From: Fistulifera solaris
Lineage: Eukaryota > Bacillariophyta > Bacillariophyceae > Naviculales > Stauroneidaceae
DNA length: 64,000 nt
NCBI GenBank assembly: GCA_030295235.1
Contig: AP026124.1
Location: 1,116,001-1,180,000 of the forward strand
Direction: 5' to 3'
The position numbers were made by a program, and so were the translations under genes. Below the pieces are notes generated by a model. The model searched no databases. It had not been told where the DNA came from and saw only the letters and a program-made list of their open reading frames with translations. This document shows positions 22,028-32,987 of this stretch, piece by piece; the first letter of the stretch is position 1; each line of letters begins with the position of its first letter.

Positions 22028-22287
22028 GTTGTGTAAGATAACGTTGTTTTGGCAATGTTGTTTGAGTAAAAGCACTTCACACAGAACAGTTTTGATAATG
22101 CGATGTTCTGAAAATGTGGACGACCGTTGTAATCGGCTAAACAAACTCAACGGAGTGTATTGTTTTCTCGTCGCACAGTCGCCAGTCACGGCGACTTTTA
22201 TCTCATTTTGAGATTTTTGAATCATCTCCAGCTAAGTTATGAAACAAAATAATGAATCATAACTATAGTAAGACTAAAACCTAACAC

Positions 22288-23822
22288 CTACTCGAGGAGC
22301 TTCAGGTATTCACCTTTGGCTTCAGCTTCCCTGAGTCGGTAACCTAATACCAATTGCCAAAGGGCGAGCTGCTGCAAGGCCGCTCCGGGAATCGTCATTT
22401 CGATCTCTTCTTTCTTCACATCTTTTGCCCCCTTTGGTGGAGCAGTGGTACCTCCGCCTTCTAAAACAAAATCGACCAGCATTTGCATGGTTTTCACAAT
22501 TTCCGGACTAATGCCTTCCGTCAAGGACTTGATGTCTCCTTTTCGACTCGCAATGTACGCAGCTATACCCCCTCCATCCTGATCCAAGGAAGGTTCCAAT
22601 GAGCCTACAACTGACTGGTCTCCTAATCTTGACCCACCGGTTTCTCTTCTCAAAGCTTCTTTGAGTGCTTTGGCTTCATTCTTTAATGTCTCCATGTACT
22701 CTTGAGCGTTCATTTCCACAATAATACCATCTTCCATTTCAATTTCAATCGTTCCGGAGAGTCGCGTTTCGTAGTCGCTGTTTTCGGGTTCTTCGTCGTC
22801 TTCGTCGTCGAGACCAGCGGGAAGCGAAAGTGAATTGAGCAAGCTTTTTGTGGATCTTCACGGAGGGTCTGCGCCACACCTATTAACCCCTTTTGAAACT
22901 CATCCCAAGAAACTTTTCCGTCTTTATCTTCATCGAAGAAATCAAGAAATGCGTCAATCTCAAAGGATGGTGCTTTGCCGTCGTAGGCGTCATCCATCAA
23001 GTCCTTAATTTCCGATGCCTCAATATAACCAGATCTATCTAAATCAAGTTTGTCGAATGCTTCTTTGTATTCTTGGAGTGTAGGAGATCCTTGGAGCTTC
23101 ATAAGATCTTTAAGAGCCATTGCATACTCGGCATTGCGAAACAGATAACCCGTCATTTGCAATTGAAAACAAAGCGATGCCACCTTATCACCCGTAGACT
23201 TGACGACGACTTCGATACCCGACGTCGGACTAGCCAATCCGCCCAACAAGCTACCGACAGCGCCCGACATGGCCTGTACAACTTTGGGACTTGCTGTTGA
23301 AATAAAGCTTCCGATAGCTTGATTTGGTGATTGTGATGACATGAGTCGGAATAAAGCTTGCGAGGGGTCCTGCGATTTTCCCGATTCGACATCTTCCACT
23401 CGCTCTCGAAGTCTTCCCAATGCTCCACCCCAGTCGATTCCTGTTGCCGGTGTAAATTTCGTGTCTTTGGGGAGTGCTAATTTCGCTGCAACTTCTTCAT
23501 TCGTGTCGAGAAACTCCGATGACGCAATCTGTCGATACGGATCGAATTCCTCCTCTTCCTCGTCGTCGTCCTCCATTCCGTCTTCATCGCTTCCACCGTC
23601 AGCCGGTTGTTTTCTCGTACGAAAGAATATATCTCTTTGTATGAGAGATCTTTGTCCATGACGTCGCGCGGCGAGAGAGGAATGAGTCGTAACAATAGTG
23701 AAGGAGGAGACTGGCGACAAATTGCTGCTGATTGTGCGGAAAAGGAGAAGGACAAATATGTATGCCAGAGAGTTAAGCGGTTGCCCGCAAAGACCGGGCC
23801 TTCCTTTACTTCGCTGAATCAT
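22288..23822 (-). CDS. DUF760 - EF-hand pair - DUF760 protein, plastid-targeted
   Basis: About 511 residues, ATG at 23822. A hydrophobic N-terminus ends PVSSFTIV, consistent with a plastid presequence. The first DUF760-like unit is at about 130-230 (SQSPNQAIGSFISTASPKVV; LCFQLQMTGYLFRNAEYAMAL). Two EF-hands follow at about 250-315, with loops DLDRSGYIEASE and DEDKDGKVSWDE that carry the expected Ca2+ ligands. A second DUF760-like unit is at about 420-511 (EGISPEIVKTMQMLVDFVL; ALWQLVLGYRLREAEAKGEYL). DUF760 is a chloroplast family linked in plants to protein quality control; the calcium module between two copies suggests Ca2+ control. One missing base in T5 (plus 22845..22849) splits the frame between the EF-hands and the second unit. 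Confidence 0.7.
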
Positions 23823-24306
23823 CGTAACTTGATAATGTAGTTGACTGATTGCTTTTTAAATAAGAATAATAGTATATTTGTTCAATTGTGAAAGAACGAA
23901 AGAACGAAAGAACGATACGAAACAAAAAAAAAAGTGCACGATGGTCTGACGACGTCTGACGTTGATTGTCCCAGTGCATTTGATCCGTAATTTACACGTG
24001 TAAAATGAACTGTGGAAACATGTAGTACTCGTAGCGGTACGCAAGAACAGCCTTTAGCACGTAGGAGACGTACCGGTACCGGGTACCGGTAGATCCAACT
24101 GACCCTTTATTTTACACTTTGGCTACCATCGATCATTCTGTGGACGAGAAAATAAAACATTGGGATGCAACAACGACAGCAAAAAAACAGCCAGTAAGTC
24201 TATTCATTCATTGTTTACCCGTAGACTTTGCATCCCAATCATTTTCGGTAATCAGTCAAGCTTGTTAAAGGATAAAGGCTATTAATTGAAAGGAAAGTTT
24301 TTCATC
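23823..24306. other. Divergent promoter region
   Basis: Between the DUF760 gene and N-myristoyltransferase. It holds the palindrome at 24071..24091, a GAAAGAAC-type direct repeat at about 23890..23914 and a run of nine A at 23926..23934. No gene seen. Confidence 0.5.
24071..24091. repeat. TACCGGTAC inverted repeat
   Basis: Nine-base arms TACCGGTAC and GTACCGGTA around CGG, about 215 bases upstream of the N-myristoyltransferase ATG. Same family as the 17972 palindrome. Confidence 0.85.
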
Positions 24307-25668
24307 ATGACGGGTTCCGGAGACAACAATGATGAAAAGGCAAAGCAGCTTTCGCCGGCCGAATCGGCTATCATCGAGATGCTCAAACAACAAAATATCT
24401 CGGCACAACCCATCTCAGCTCAACAAGGAGATTCTTCAACGCAGCATGCGTTTTGGGACAGTCAGGTACGCCGAAAGTGCCTTTCCGTAGAATTGGTCTA
24501 TTTGCCATCGCACACTTAACATTTTCTGCTTTCGTTTGCTTGGCAGCCAATGCCGCATGGCTCGCGAGATGAGCATCAAGAAGGACCCATTCAACCCAAC
24601 AAACCCGCCGAAGAGATACGTCAGGAGCCTTACGCAATGCCCGCAGGCTTTGAATGGAGTAACGTGAACGTTGAGGACGATGCCGAACGTCTTGAGCTCT
24701 ATAATCTATTAGCCAACAATTACGTGGAGGACGATGATGCGCTCTTTCGATTCGATTATAGTCACGAGTTTCTTTTGTGGGCATTAACTCCGCCAGGATT
24801 TCGCGCCGATTTTCTGTTTGGGGTTCGTAGTACTTCCAGCAAGAAGCTCGTGGCTTTCATTTCGGCCGTGCCCGCAAGAGTCAAAATCTACGATAGAGAA
24901 GTCGAAGTTGTGGAAATTAATTTTCTTTGCATTCACAAAAAGCTCCGATCGAAACGTCTCGCGCCTGTTCTCATCAAGGAGATAACGCGTCGCGTCAACT
25001 TGACGGGAGTCTTTCAAGCAGTATATACGGCAGGGACGGTCCTTCCCGTTCCTGTGGCATCGTGTCGATACTATCATAGATCGTTGAACCCAAAGAAGCT
25101 GGTGAGTGTGGGATTTTCGCGCTTGGGCAGTCGCATGACAATGGCTCGTTTGCAGAAGCTGTACAAATTACCCGGAGCGCCTTCGACAAAGGGGTTGCGA
25201 CCAATGGAAAAGAAGGATGTTGACAGTGTTCACACATTGTTGAACACATACTTGGAAAAGTTCAAGATCAAAATTATCTTTACTAAAGACGAAATCGCGC
25301 ATTGGTTGCTTCCGCGGAAGAACGTTATTGACACGTACGTGGTTGAATCGCCAAAAGGGGAGATCACGGACATGCTTTCGTTCTATCATCTACCGAGCAC
25401 GATTTTAAACCAAGATGATACCTTGTATGCAGCCTATTCATATTACAACGTCGCAACGTCTATGGACCTGCTTGAACTTATGCGAGAGGCACTCATACTA
25501 GCAAAGTCAAAAGGAACAGATGTTTTCAATGCACTCAACCTGATGGACAATCAAAGCATAATGGAGCCTCTCAAGTTTGGTATAGGAGACGGCAACCTTC
25601 AGTATTATGTTTATAACTGGGCGTGCCCCGAGATGAGTTCAGATAATGTGGGAATTGTATTGTTGTAA
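24307..25668 (+). CDS. NMT: Glycylpeptide N-tetradecanoyltransferase (N-myristoyltransferase)
   Basis: 426 residues: exon 1 24307..24465, an 81-nt intron (GTACGC...TTGGCAG), exon 2 24547..25668. NMT transfers myristate from myristoyl-CoA to N-terminal Gly of cytosolic proteins. The short variable N-terminus is followed by HAFWDSQPMP and the two GNAT-like halves. Key segments are [22 protein letters not shown] (myristoyl-CoA site), [49 protein letters not shown] and [11 protein letters not shown]. The last residues GIVLL supply the free C-terminal carboxylate that acts as catalytic base. ATG at 24307 is the first in the frame. No break. A protein with an N-myristoylation motif is encoded about 5 kb away (metacaspase). 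Confidence 0.95.
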
Positions 25669-25797
25669 TTAAAAGTTAAGAGCAACCTTTGATTACCAAA
25701 GCGGATCTAGCCAGGTGGTTTCACTGGTTCATCGCCATGAGCACAGTTGTCGATGATTTGCAATTAACTCGTGGTACAATCACTGGTTCTCGCTTCT

Positions 25798-26780
25798 TTA
25801 CCGCGAGTTGTGCGTGTTCGGCGAGTTTCCATTCGATGTTGTTGGTGTTCTCGTACCATCAACGGCAACCATTACCGACTTACTGGCCATTCGACGTTGT
25901 TCCGCCTGTTCTTTTTCATCCAGTCTCTTCCGCCGTCCTTTCGCTAGTGTATAAAGTACGAAGAGGGTGGTTTGCGTCATTAAGAGTAACAACAAGCCAG
26001 AAAAACGCATAGCCGAAAAAGATTTTGCGTTGTAGGGGGCTGTTTGGAAGAGACGACTCTTTATTTCTTGAAATGTGTCCTCTTCTTTGCGGATAGGACT
26101 GCTGAAGACCTGGAGGCTATCGTCAAACGTGGACGCCAATAACTCGTCGAGATTGCCTATTACGATGTTGGAATCGATCATCAACTGGAAGGCCTCTTCC
26201 ATTGCCTCAACCGACGCAATTTCGAGTTCCGACAAGGTCTTTTCGGGATTTTCACTGAGTGATTTTTCATAATAATCCGATCCGACCTGGAAAACACCAA
26301 ATCTCATAATCCACGTCGACCAAGTAAAAAAGTCGCCAGATATTCTTCTCACAAGAAGTTCTGGTTCACTGGAAATAATGGACATGCTATCGGCTGACTG
26401 TAGAGAACGAGGCTGCAATTCAAACTTTGACAGGCAAAGATTGCTTTGCGAGGTCAGGTCCTGTTTATCCCTTACTACTGACACATCCGCTTCGTTGCAC
26501 AGCAAGGTAAAAAGCGAAGCGACTACCCCTTTTGTACACTGCTTTCAGGGTCGTTTAGTTCGCTAAAGTCATCAATATCCCTGTACTGGGGAAACCATAA
26601 TGAGAAGCGCATTGTGATTGTCTTCGAAGCACTTGTCGTGGTCGATTGTAAGCTTCTGATATTTTGTTCTTTAAACAAAGCAGATCGACAGAGATCCAGC
26701 CGCGACAAGGACAGTAACGCCATGATGTACTTCGTCCAGTTTGCTCGCCGCGTGGTACTTATTCCTGTCAAGCCGCCCAT
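25798..26780 (-). CDS. Unknown protein with one C-terminal membrane helix
   Basis: About 327 residues, ATG at 26780 (MGGLTGISTTRRANWTKY). No family recognised. The N-terminal about 100 residues are polar; the middle is helical and acidic (EKTLSELEIASVEAMEEAFQ); a single membrane helix lies near residue 265 (SGLLLLLMTQTTLFVLYTLA) followed by a highly basic stretch (KGRRKRLDEKEQAEQRR). The frame breaks in a G4 run (plus C4 26526..26529) just after NDPESSVQKG; one missing base joins the 5' part to the 3' part and makes the length divisible by three. The 3' end converges closely on NMT. Confidence 0.5.
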
Positions 26781-27456
26781 TCTATTTATGTTCACGTCTT
26801 GAAGAACAAATGAATGAATGATGCAAGGGGGTGAATAGTCCCTTCGTTTACCTTGCAATATGACTATTGTAGTTACACGTGCTCCGTTGGGGGGAATGAA
26901 TGAATAACATGAAAGTCGCTCACACACAGAATTTCAACGGTTCCACCATACTTTTTGGTGGCTATCGCGTCATACAGTACATGGGATGTCTGACTGGCTT
27001 ACCGGTACTTTGTAAGCAAGGGAAAAGTTGCTGGCATTTTTACGACTCAACAAATTTGCAGTCCCGGAAAATGAAACAAGTTTAGTTCAAGGTATTAAGA
27101 CGCGCCAGGCACTCTGTTTGGACCATAGTTGCAACAAGAACACTTGATTGCGTTGATAAAGATGATAGTGTTGTTGGGCTCGATTTCATCGATTCCGTTA
27201 TAGCCTATTCTACGACTCGTATCAGTCCCGGTTACCACAGTTCAATCTCAATATTGTTACTAGCTACGGAGTAATAAATGCGTAGTCCTATGCCCAATTC
27301 GTGCCATATGTATTTCATCCATAAAGAAGCTTGAACTGATGATGACACCTCTACTTTGTTGTACTTTCTTCTGATCGATACGCAACTTAATAAATGATCT
27401 TTTGTGATTCACTTCATAAAAAATATAGAACTAATAGTAAACTTAATCTCAACTTA
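26781..27456. other. Intergenic region
   Basis: 676 bases between two leftward genes. It contains one TACCGGTAC palindrome at 27000..27008 and otherwise no feature I can support. Short open frames are present on the plus strand but have no protein character. Confidence 0.5.
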
Positions 27457-28688
27457 CTAAATGAGAGCTGGATTGCCTGATTTCATATTGGCTTCTACGG
27501 CTCGAAACTTCTTCGCTGGCTGTGTCGCAGTGGATCCTCTTGCGGAGTTAAAACTCCCTACAATTCCACCAAGTATCCAGCGGTTTTTTACAAATACGTC
27601 GTTGGCCATAGTACCATTCTGTCGGACGCGGTTGCCACAAAACGGATTCTCACTGAAAAAAGAAGAGCGTTTATCGAGTTCCCCGTCTTCGTCCATCTCG
27701 GAGTATAGGTCGAACATTTGCGCCAGACCAGGAGGAATGCTCTCAATTCTATCAAGGTCCAACAAGTACTGACAATCTGCGATTCCTTCTAACTCTGTAT
27801 TTGTTGTAGATAAAAAGGAGTCCCTTTTTCGATAATATTCAAAGTATCCTTCCAATCATAGTCTGGCACAGTAAAGCCGGGGTTGAAAAACACCACAATA
27901 TCTGCCTTGGGTAGATCATGTTGTTTCAATAACGCAGTTGAGTAAAGTCCTTTTATCGCAAAAAGACGTAGTGTGCCTGTAGTTGTAGATTCTCCTCCAG
28001 ATGACTGCATTGAAACCGTCTGTTGGTAAACTTCACTTGGGCATTCAGGGCCAAGGAAATACATGTCGATAGTTTCGATTCGACACGTCTCGGCAAGATC
28101 GGAGAGTGCATCAGCATACGCTTTAGCAGCGCGATCCTTTTCCGAGTTGCCCCAAAGTTCTCCATCCAGCGATGCACCAAGGATATGGAGAATAAGCTTA
28201 CCCGCTTTAGAACAAGCGCGGAGAGTTTCTGAATAACATGTCGTTCCTCCAAGAAGGACGTTAGCGAGCGTTGCCTGATAGGAATGCTTCTCGCTTTCTA
28301 TTCTGTTTCTGGCTGCTTCTACTTTATGTGGTTCTAAAAACTGTTCTTCTCCATTTTCGACAGCTTCGTCGTCTTCGCATAAACGGAGGAGAGAACAAAT
28401 GATGGCAGAGTGACCCATAGCCGTCTCTCGATCTTCTTCTTCGAGGCTGTCACCAACAATCGATACATTTGCATCTTGCTGACGGCACGCATCGGAGCAA
28501 TAATTAACTCGTTTGCAGTTCCGACAAGCAATCGCAGGACTCTCTGCAGTACCAACTTCCTTGCCACATGTACAGCAAGCGTCAAAGCCTAATGAAAATT
28601 CAAAATCAGGGTTGGCGTCGATCAAGTGTGCCGTCCGTGTCTGCTGCTCTGGTAGCTCGTCTAAGTTACAAGAACGAAGAAATTCCAT
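27457..28688 (-). CDS. MYND zinc-finger protein with MSS51-like C-terminal domain
   Basis: About 410 residues, ATG at 28688. A MYND finger begins at residue 38 (CCTC...CRNC...YCSDAC) and is split by an acidic insertion before its last His/Cys (GHSAIIC). The C-terminal half matches the domain found in Mss51-like proteins: LSDLAETCRIETIDMYFLGPE, LPKADIVVFFNPGFTVPDYDWK, and NPFCGNRVRQNG. Yeast Mss51 is a mitochondrial translation activator for cytochrome oxidase, but many algal relatives have unknown roles, so only the family is claimed. The frame breaks in A5 (plus 27812..27816); one missing base joins KGTPF to LSTTNTELEG and the corrected length is divisible by three. No introns. Confidence 0.75.
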
Positions 28689-29050
28689 GATGGTGAATCT
28701 AGAAAGAGTTTAGTGCAAGTGCATTCATGACATCTATGATGAATTCGTTGCTTTTACCTGGTACTTTTGAGGAAAATACGTTTTCTTGGTTCTTGGTTCC
28801 ACGCGGGTTTGGCTACCGAAAAATGGACTCCGTGATCTGTGAACATGATCATGAATTCCGGATTCCGGATTCCGAAAACAAACAAAATCAACAACTATGG
28901 CCAGGGCCACAAGCGACTCTAGAGACCTTAACACTAACATAGTCAGTCGTCAGGGAGGGAGACGTGTAAAACGAAAACGAAAAAATAAATAAATCTAACT
29001 AGAAAGTTAAAAGCTGCAAAAACACGACATATCTAAAAACACATTGGAGA
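28689..29050. other. Intergenic region
   Basis: Promoter of the MYND gene plus the metacaspase 3' end. It contains a TACCTGGTA palindrome at 28756..28764, two adjacent GGATTCC units at about 28859..28871 and AATAAATAAAT at 28983..28993. No gene. Confidence 0.5.
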
Positions 29051-31109
29051 TTAACGCCTTCGTCTTCTGTGCGAGCGGCGGGGCTCGTCTTCCTCCGTCA
29101 ATGAATCGAACGAGTTTGAGCCAACATCGTAGCTGTTTGATTTGAACGAATCGTCATCTGAAAAGTCTTCATCTCGTTCCATCATCGTACAGTTAAGAAC
29201 TTTCTCGATGAGAGACCCTGCATCCGAAGAAGCTTTTTGCTTTCCTCTTCGACGCTGTTGTCAGTCTTTCCAGTTCTACCTATTACTTTGTCATCGAAAC
29301 GAATGGTAGTACAAGCATGAGCCAATGCATCGAAGATTGTGTCGCCTCGTTCCTTACTAGCTTTTGTATGTCGTTTCTCCGAGTTCTTTTCTTTCTGCCG
29401 CCGGCTTGATACGACGTCCTCCAGAGGCGACAGCGGATTGAGCGCTGATCCCACGGTTTTGCCAAGTTGGGTAAAGACCGAGCTTTCGTAGAGTGTTTTC
29501 ACTACTTTCAGAAAGCGAACAAAGCTGAAATCCTTATTCATTGACACCTTAATTGTACCACGGTTAGGTTTAAGCGTAAAGATCGATGATATTGCTAACA
29601 AGAAAGGGCAACGTACCTTAGCGATGCTCTCCTTCTTATCATTCATAGTTCCCCAGCAGTAAGGGAGTTCAAGAACCATGCCATTGTCACAGCAATCAAT
29701 GATGATTGTAACTGTAACGCCATAACGCATGGGTGCTAGAAGCGTTTTGAAGATGAGAGTATCACGAATGAGGCCACTAGATTTATAGTCACTCGGCACA
29801 ACAACTTCATCGTAAGTGCCTACTTGATCACTAGGATCACCGAGTACACGCCCGCCATGGCCAGAAAATTGCACAAAAACTACATCACCAGGCTGAGATT
29901 CTTCTGAGAGGGCTTTAAATGCTTCGACGATATTCATGAAGGTCGGTGGAGGATGTTCTCCGTCGTCCAGCAGTACTGTCATATAATCCTTCCCCTCTGG
30001 AAAATTATGAACGTTCACAATGTAGTCCTTAATGATGAAAACAAATGCGAGAGGAAAGATAGATTAGGTCATTGCCACAGATTCGATGGGACGTTAAAGC
30101 AAGAACAAAGTCTCATACCTTCATGGATCTTATATCATCATGACTTGCTTTAAGTTCTGCATCTTTCAGTTCATCATAATTGCAACCTACAAGTAATGAT
30201 CTCTTTTTGTTTTTCTCTGGATTGAAGTTCTCGGGTGTCAATGAAAATGGCTTGTTGAGGTCAATTTTCCGACTGGTTGTTACTTTTGGGGCTTGTGCGT
30301 ATCCAATTTCTTTGAATTCAACTTTCATTCTTCGCAATAGATCAATCCAGCTTATGCTAACAGAGCTTTGGCCCCCGAAGTCCAAGGATATACCAGATCT
30401 GGGTGATTTAGGTAGCGGATCGGGGTCGGTGTCATCGTCATCATCATCGAACAGCGACTCGGCAGCCGCTTCGGATTGTGCAGCGCCGGCAGCATCGTTG
30501 GCCGAGTCATAGAGAACTTTCAGTAGTGTGTTGCAGCATGCGCCGCCATAAGATCGCCCTGGCTCCAAAGCACCATCAGTGGCGTTGTACTCCTGAATTG
30601 GCCGTGGGAAAAAGTGGTTAGCTTGTGAATTCCAAAGTAATGTTTGAATGCGCATCAAACGAAAAGCGTAACATCCGTACCTCGCTTGTGGGAAGGTCCC
30701 ACACTCGTCCATAACGTGTAAATGTGCCACCAATCACTCGAATATCAGCAGGTAGAAAAGCAGCACTTTTACGTGCATATTCTTCTGACGAAAGCGAGGA
30801 AACAATTCTATCTAACTCCGGGTCGTCTCGTCTAGTCACAGGAAGTTGATTGCTATTATTCGCTACTACCTGAAGATATGCCATTAAGTCTGCCATAGCC
30901 AGGTTGACGTGTACTTGGTCGTCTCTAATTTTCGTGGCGCTAGGTTCATCATCTTCGGTGTCGCGCTCATCTCTAGCCTCAGTCCCTGAATTTCCACCTC
31001 CCAAAGAATCAATAGCTTCCGCTTCGCTTTGATCTCCTCGTTCGGGCGTTTCTAATGCTCCAGGGAGAGGAATTTCGATAATTTCTGGCTTTGAGTCCGA
31101 ATTTCCCAT
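29051..31109 (-). CDS. Type III metacaspase (p10 before p20) with N-myristoylation motif
   Basis: About 603 residues in four exons: 31109..30681, 30592..30119, 30027..29617, 29547..29051 (introns 88, 91 and 69 nt, all GT-AG). Metacaspases are Cys proteases that cut after Arg or Lys. The N-terminal half has a p10-like region (GGACCNTLLKVLYDSAN; WIDLLRRMKVEFKEIGYAQ); the p20 follows: KKRSLLVGCNYDEL, FVQFSGHGG (catalytic His) and IIDCCDNGMVLELPY (catalytic Cys is the second). This swapped order defines the algal type III class. The site reads DCCDNG instead of the usual DCCHSG. The N-terminus MGNSDSKPE fits the NMT substrate pattern. The tail is acidic then Arg-rich (EPRRSHRRRRR). One missing base in T5 (plus 29234..29238) splits the last exon. 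ATG at 31109. Confidence 0.85.
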
Positions 31110-31865
31110 TTCACCTTATTTAAATTATTCGGCGAAGAAAAATACCTTTGTTGACTGTAGTTGCTTTGCTCTGATGGATTTATTACCCACAAGATTTGAC
31201 TCTAGGAAACTTTATCAGTTAGGGCCATGCAACAAAGCAGGTCTTTTGAGCTTTCTCTTCGATGATGGAGGTCAATAACAACTCAAACAATCTAAAAATT
31301 CAAAAGGAGGTAAACAAAAGGCATAAGGAGCGTGTGCCGCTCGCCAGCTCCTATACAGAAACCGTGCAGCTGAAGACAGTTCAGTACAATGACGCGAGCC
31401 GACTATTTTACGCTGTTTAAAAGAGAAGCCTTTTCACAAAGGTTATCTTTACTATCATGATTAAGAAAAAATCGGCGATACAGATGGATTGCTTTTACCG
31501 CTTTGCCAACGTCTGGTATAAATAGAGGTCTAAAGATTCAATTTATATTTAAATATATATTGACAAAGTACCCGTAAGTACCGGGTACCGAAATCTACTG
31601 ACGGCGTAAGTATCAAATTCATTTTAGGTTCAGCCACTTATTGCGTGGAACATAGCGTATGACTATTCTTCAAGCTGATCGTAAACGGGTGTGACTACGT
31701 AGTATGTAAACGATTAATTTTACTTAAAGACTGGGTACCGATGCGCATGAGTGAGAGACGAGCTAGGATGGTCATGAGTCAATTTAAACTCCGTGTAGGA
31801 ATTTCATGTTGTTGTGTCATCGGGAGCTTTTTTTTCAGAACATATTTTCTCCACACGAAACTGAA
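31110..31865. other. Gene-poor intergenic sequence
   Basis: 5' flank of the metacaspase gene, then AT-rich DNA. A GTACCCG...CCGGGTACCG palindromic cluster lies at 31568..31590 just after an AT-rich patch (31541..31560), and a GGGTACC unit at 31733..31739. No coding region recognised. Confidence 0.5.
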
Positions 31866-32010
31866 ACGACCACGGAATCTATGTTTGACTCAAAAAACAA
31901 TTCTTGAATTTCTGTAACGACCACACAAAATCTCTGTTTGTTCCAAAACGCACATTCCAGAATTTCTGGAACGACCTCAGAAATTCTCTTTGAAGTCGAA
32001 AAAAGTCGTT
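31866..32010. repeat. Imperfect tandem repeat, about 52-bp unit
   Basis: Two and a half diverged copies, each beginning ACGACC(A/T)C, then an AATCT.TGTTTG core and a GAATTTCTGGAAC-like end; starts at 31866, 31917 and 31971. Spacing is 51 and 54 bases. No coding capacity. Confidence 0.6.
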
Positions 32011-32096
32011 CATCACAGCGGCAAACGTTGTTAGCTAAAACCTCGCAGAGGCAGCCGCATTATCATTATTTTTTATTTTTACTCTTCCATCATTTT

Positions 32097-32641
32097 TTGT
32101 AGGAAAAACGGAAAAACGGAGAGATCTTCGCGCAAAATCTTGCCGTATCCTTTGGAGGACGTACTGAATATTCGAGACTCTGCAAAGCCCCCACCGAAAT
32201 GGGCACCATTCCTTGATTTTTTCCACCAGCAAATAGAACCAATTGACGTGTTGCTGCAATAACAATTACCATGCATACCCACGTGTAAAGGGAACTTCAT
32301 GGAACGTGAATTAAAGGCGGTTTGTTCTATTTTTGTGGGAAAAACGGAAAAACGGAGAGATCTTCGCGCAAAATCTTGCCGTATCCTTTGGAGGACGTAC
32401 TGAATATTCGAGACTCTGCAAAGCCCCCACCGAAATGGGCACCATTCCTCGATTTTTCCACCAGCAAATAGAACCAATTGACGTGTTGCTGCAATAACAA
32501 TTACCATGCATACCCACGTGTAAAGGGAACTTCATGGAACGTGAATTAAAGGCGGTTTGTTCTATTTTTGTGGGAAAAACGGAAAAACGGAGAGATCTTC
32601 GCGCAAAATCTTGCCGTATCCTTTGGAGGACGTACTGAATA
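32097..32641. repeat. Tandem repeat, about 235-bp unit, 2.3 copies
   Basis: The block starting GGAAAAACGGAAAAACGG recurs with offsets of 236 and 235 bases. Copies 1 and 2 are nearly identical (copy 1 carries a small insertion near 32219), and copy 3 stops at GTACTGAATA. The unit has a long open frame on the minus strand in each copy, but this repeats only because the DNA repeats. Near-identity suggests a recent duplication or a satellite seed. Confidence 0.9.
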
Positions 32642-32700
32642 ATCAATACTGGTACTGCGGCAGGTAGGCGCAGGCGCTTTTATTGCCACAATATACTCAT

Positions 32701-32738
32701 TACCAGGTACTGTACCGGGTACCCGTTACCAGTACTGT
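32701..32738. repeat. GGTACC-type palindrome cluster
   Basis: Runs of TACCAGGTACTGTACC and GGGTACCCGTTACC with TACCAGTAC. Lies between the 235-bp repeats and the MITE. Confidence 0.6.
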
Positions 32739-32772
32739 ACTTGTTGATTGGCGTCATCGGGGCCATTTCTAA

Positions 32773-32987
32773 GGGCCATTTCTAACGGGAATTTTGTATT
32801 TTGTATTTTCGTAAGTTTAGTGAAAGTTTTTTTTATTTTCGTATTTCGTATTTTCGTATTTTGCGCACTTCCACACTTGCCCAATTTGCCCAAACTGGAG
32901 AAAAATGAAAAATACAGAAGTTATCGTCTGTCATTTTCTCCGAAATGGAAAAATACGAAATGCAAAACCGCCGGTTAGAAATGGCCC
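32773..32987. mobile_element. Tourist/PIF-Harbinger-like MITE, 215 bp
   Basis: Terminal inverted repeats GGGCCATTTCTAA (left) and TTAGAAATGGCCC (right) are exact over 13 bases and then weaker. Both ends are flanked by TAA, the 3-bp target duplication typical of PIF/Harbinger elements, whose termini often start GGGCC. The interior is low-complexity (GTATTTCGTATTTTCG) with no open frame. A second partial left terminus (GGCCATTTCTAA) abuts it at 32760..32772. Non-autonomous. Family inferred from termini and target-site length. Confidence 0.65.

Noticed and set aside
32035-32646. Overlapping minus-strand frames in the tandem repeat
   Set aside because: They recur because the DNA repeats, have no ATG-start gene structure and no recognised domain.
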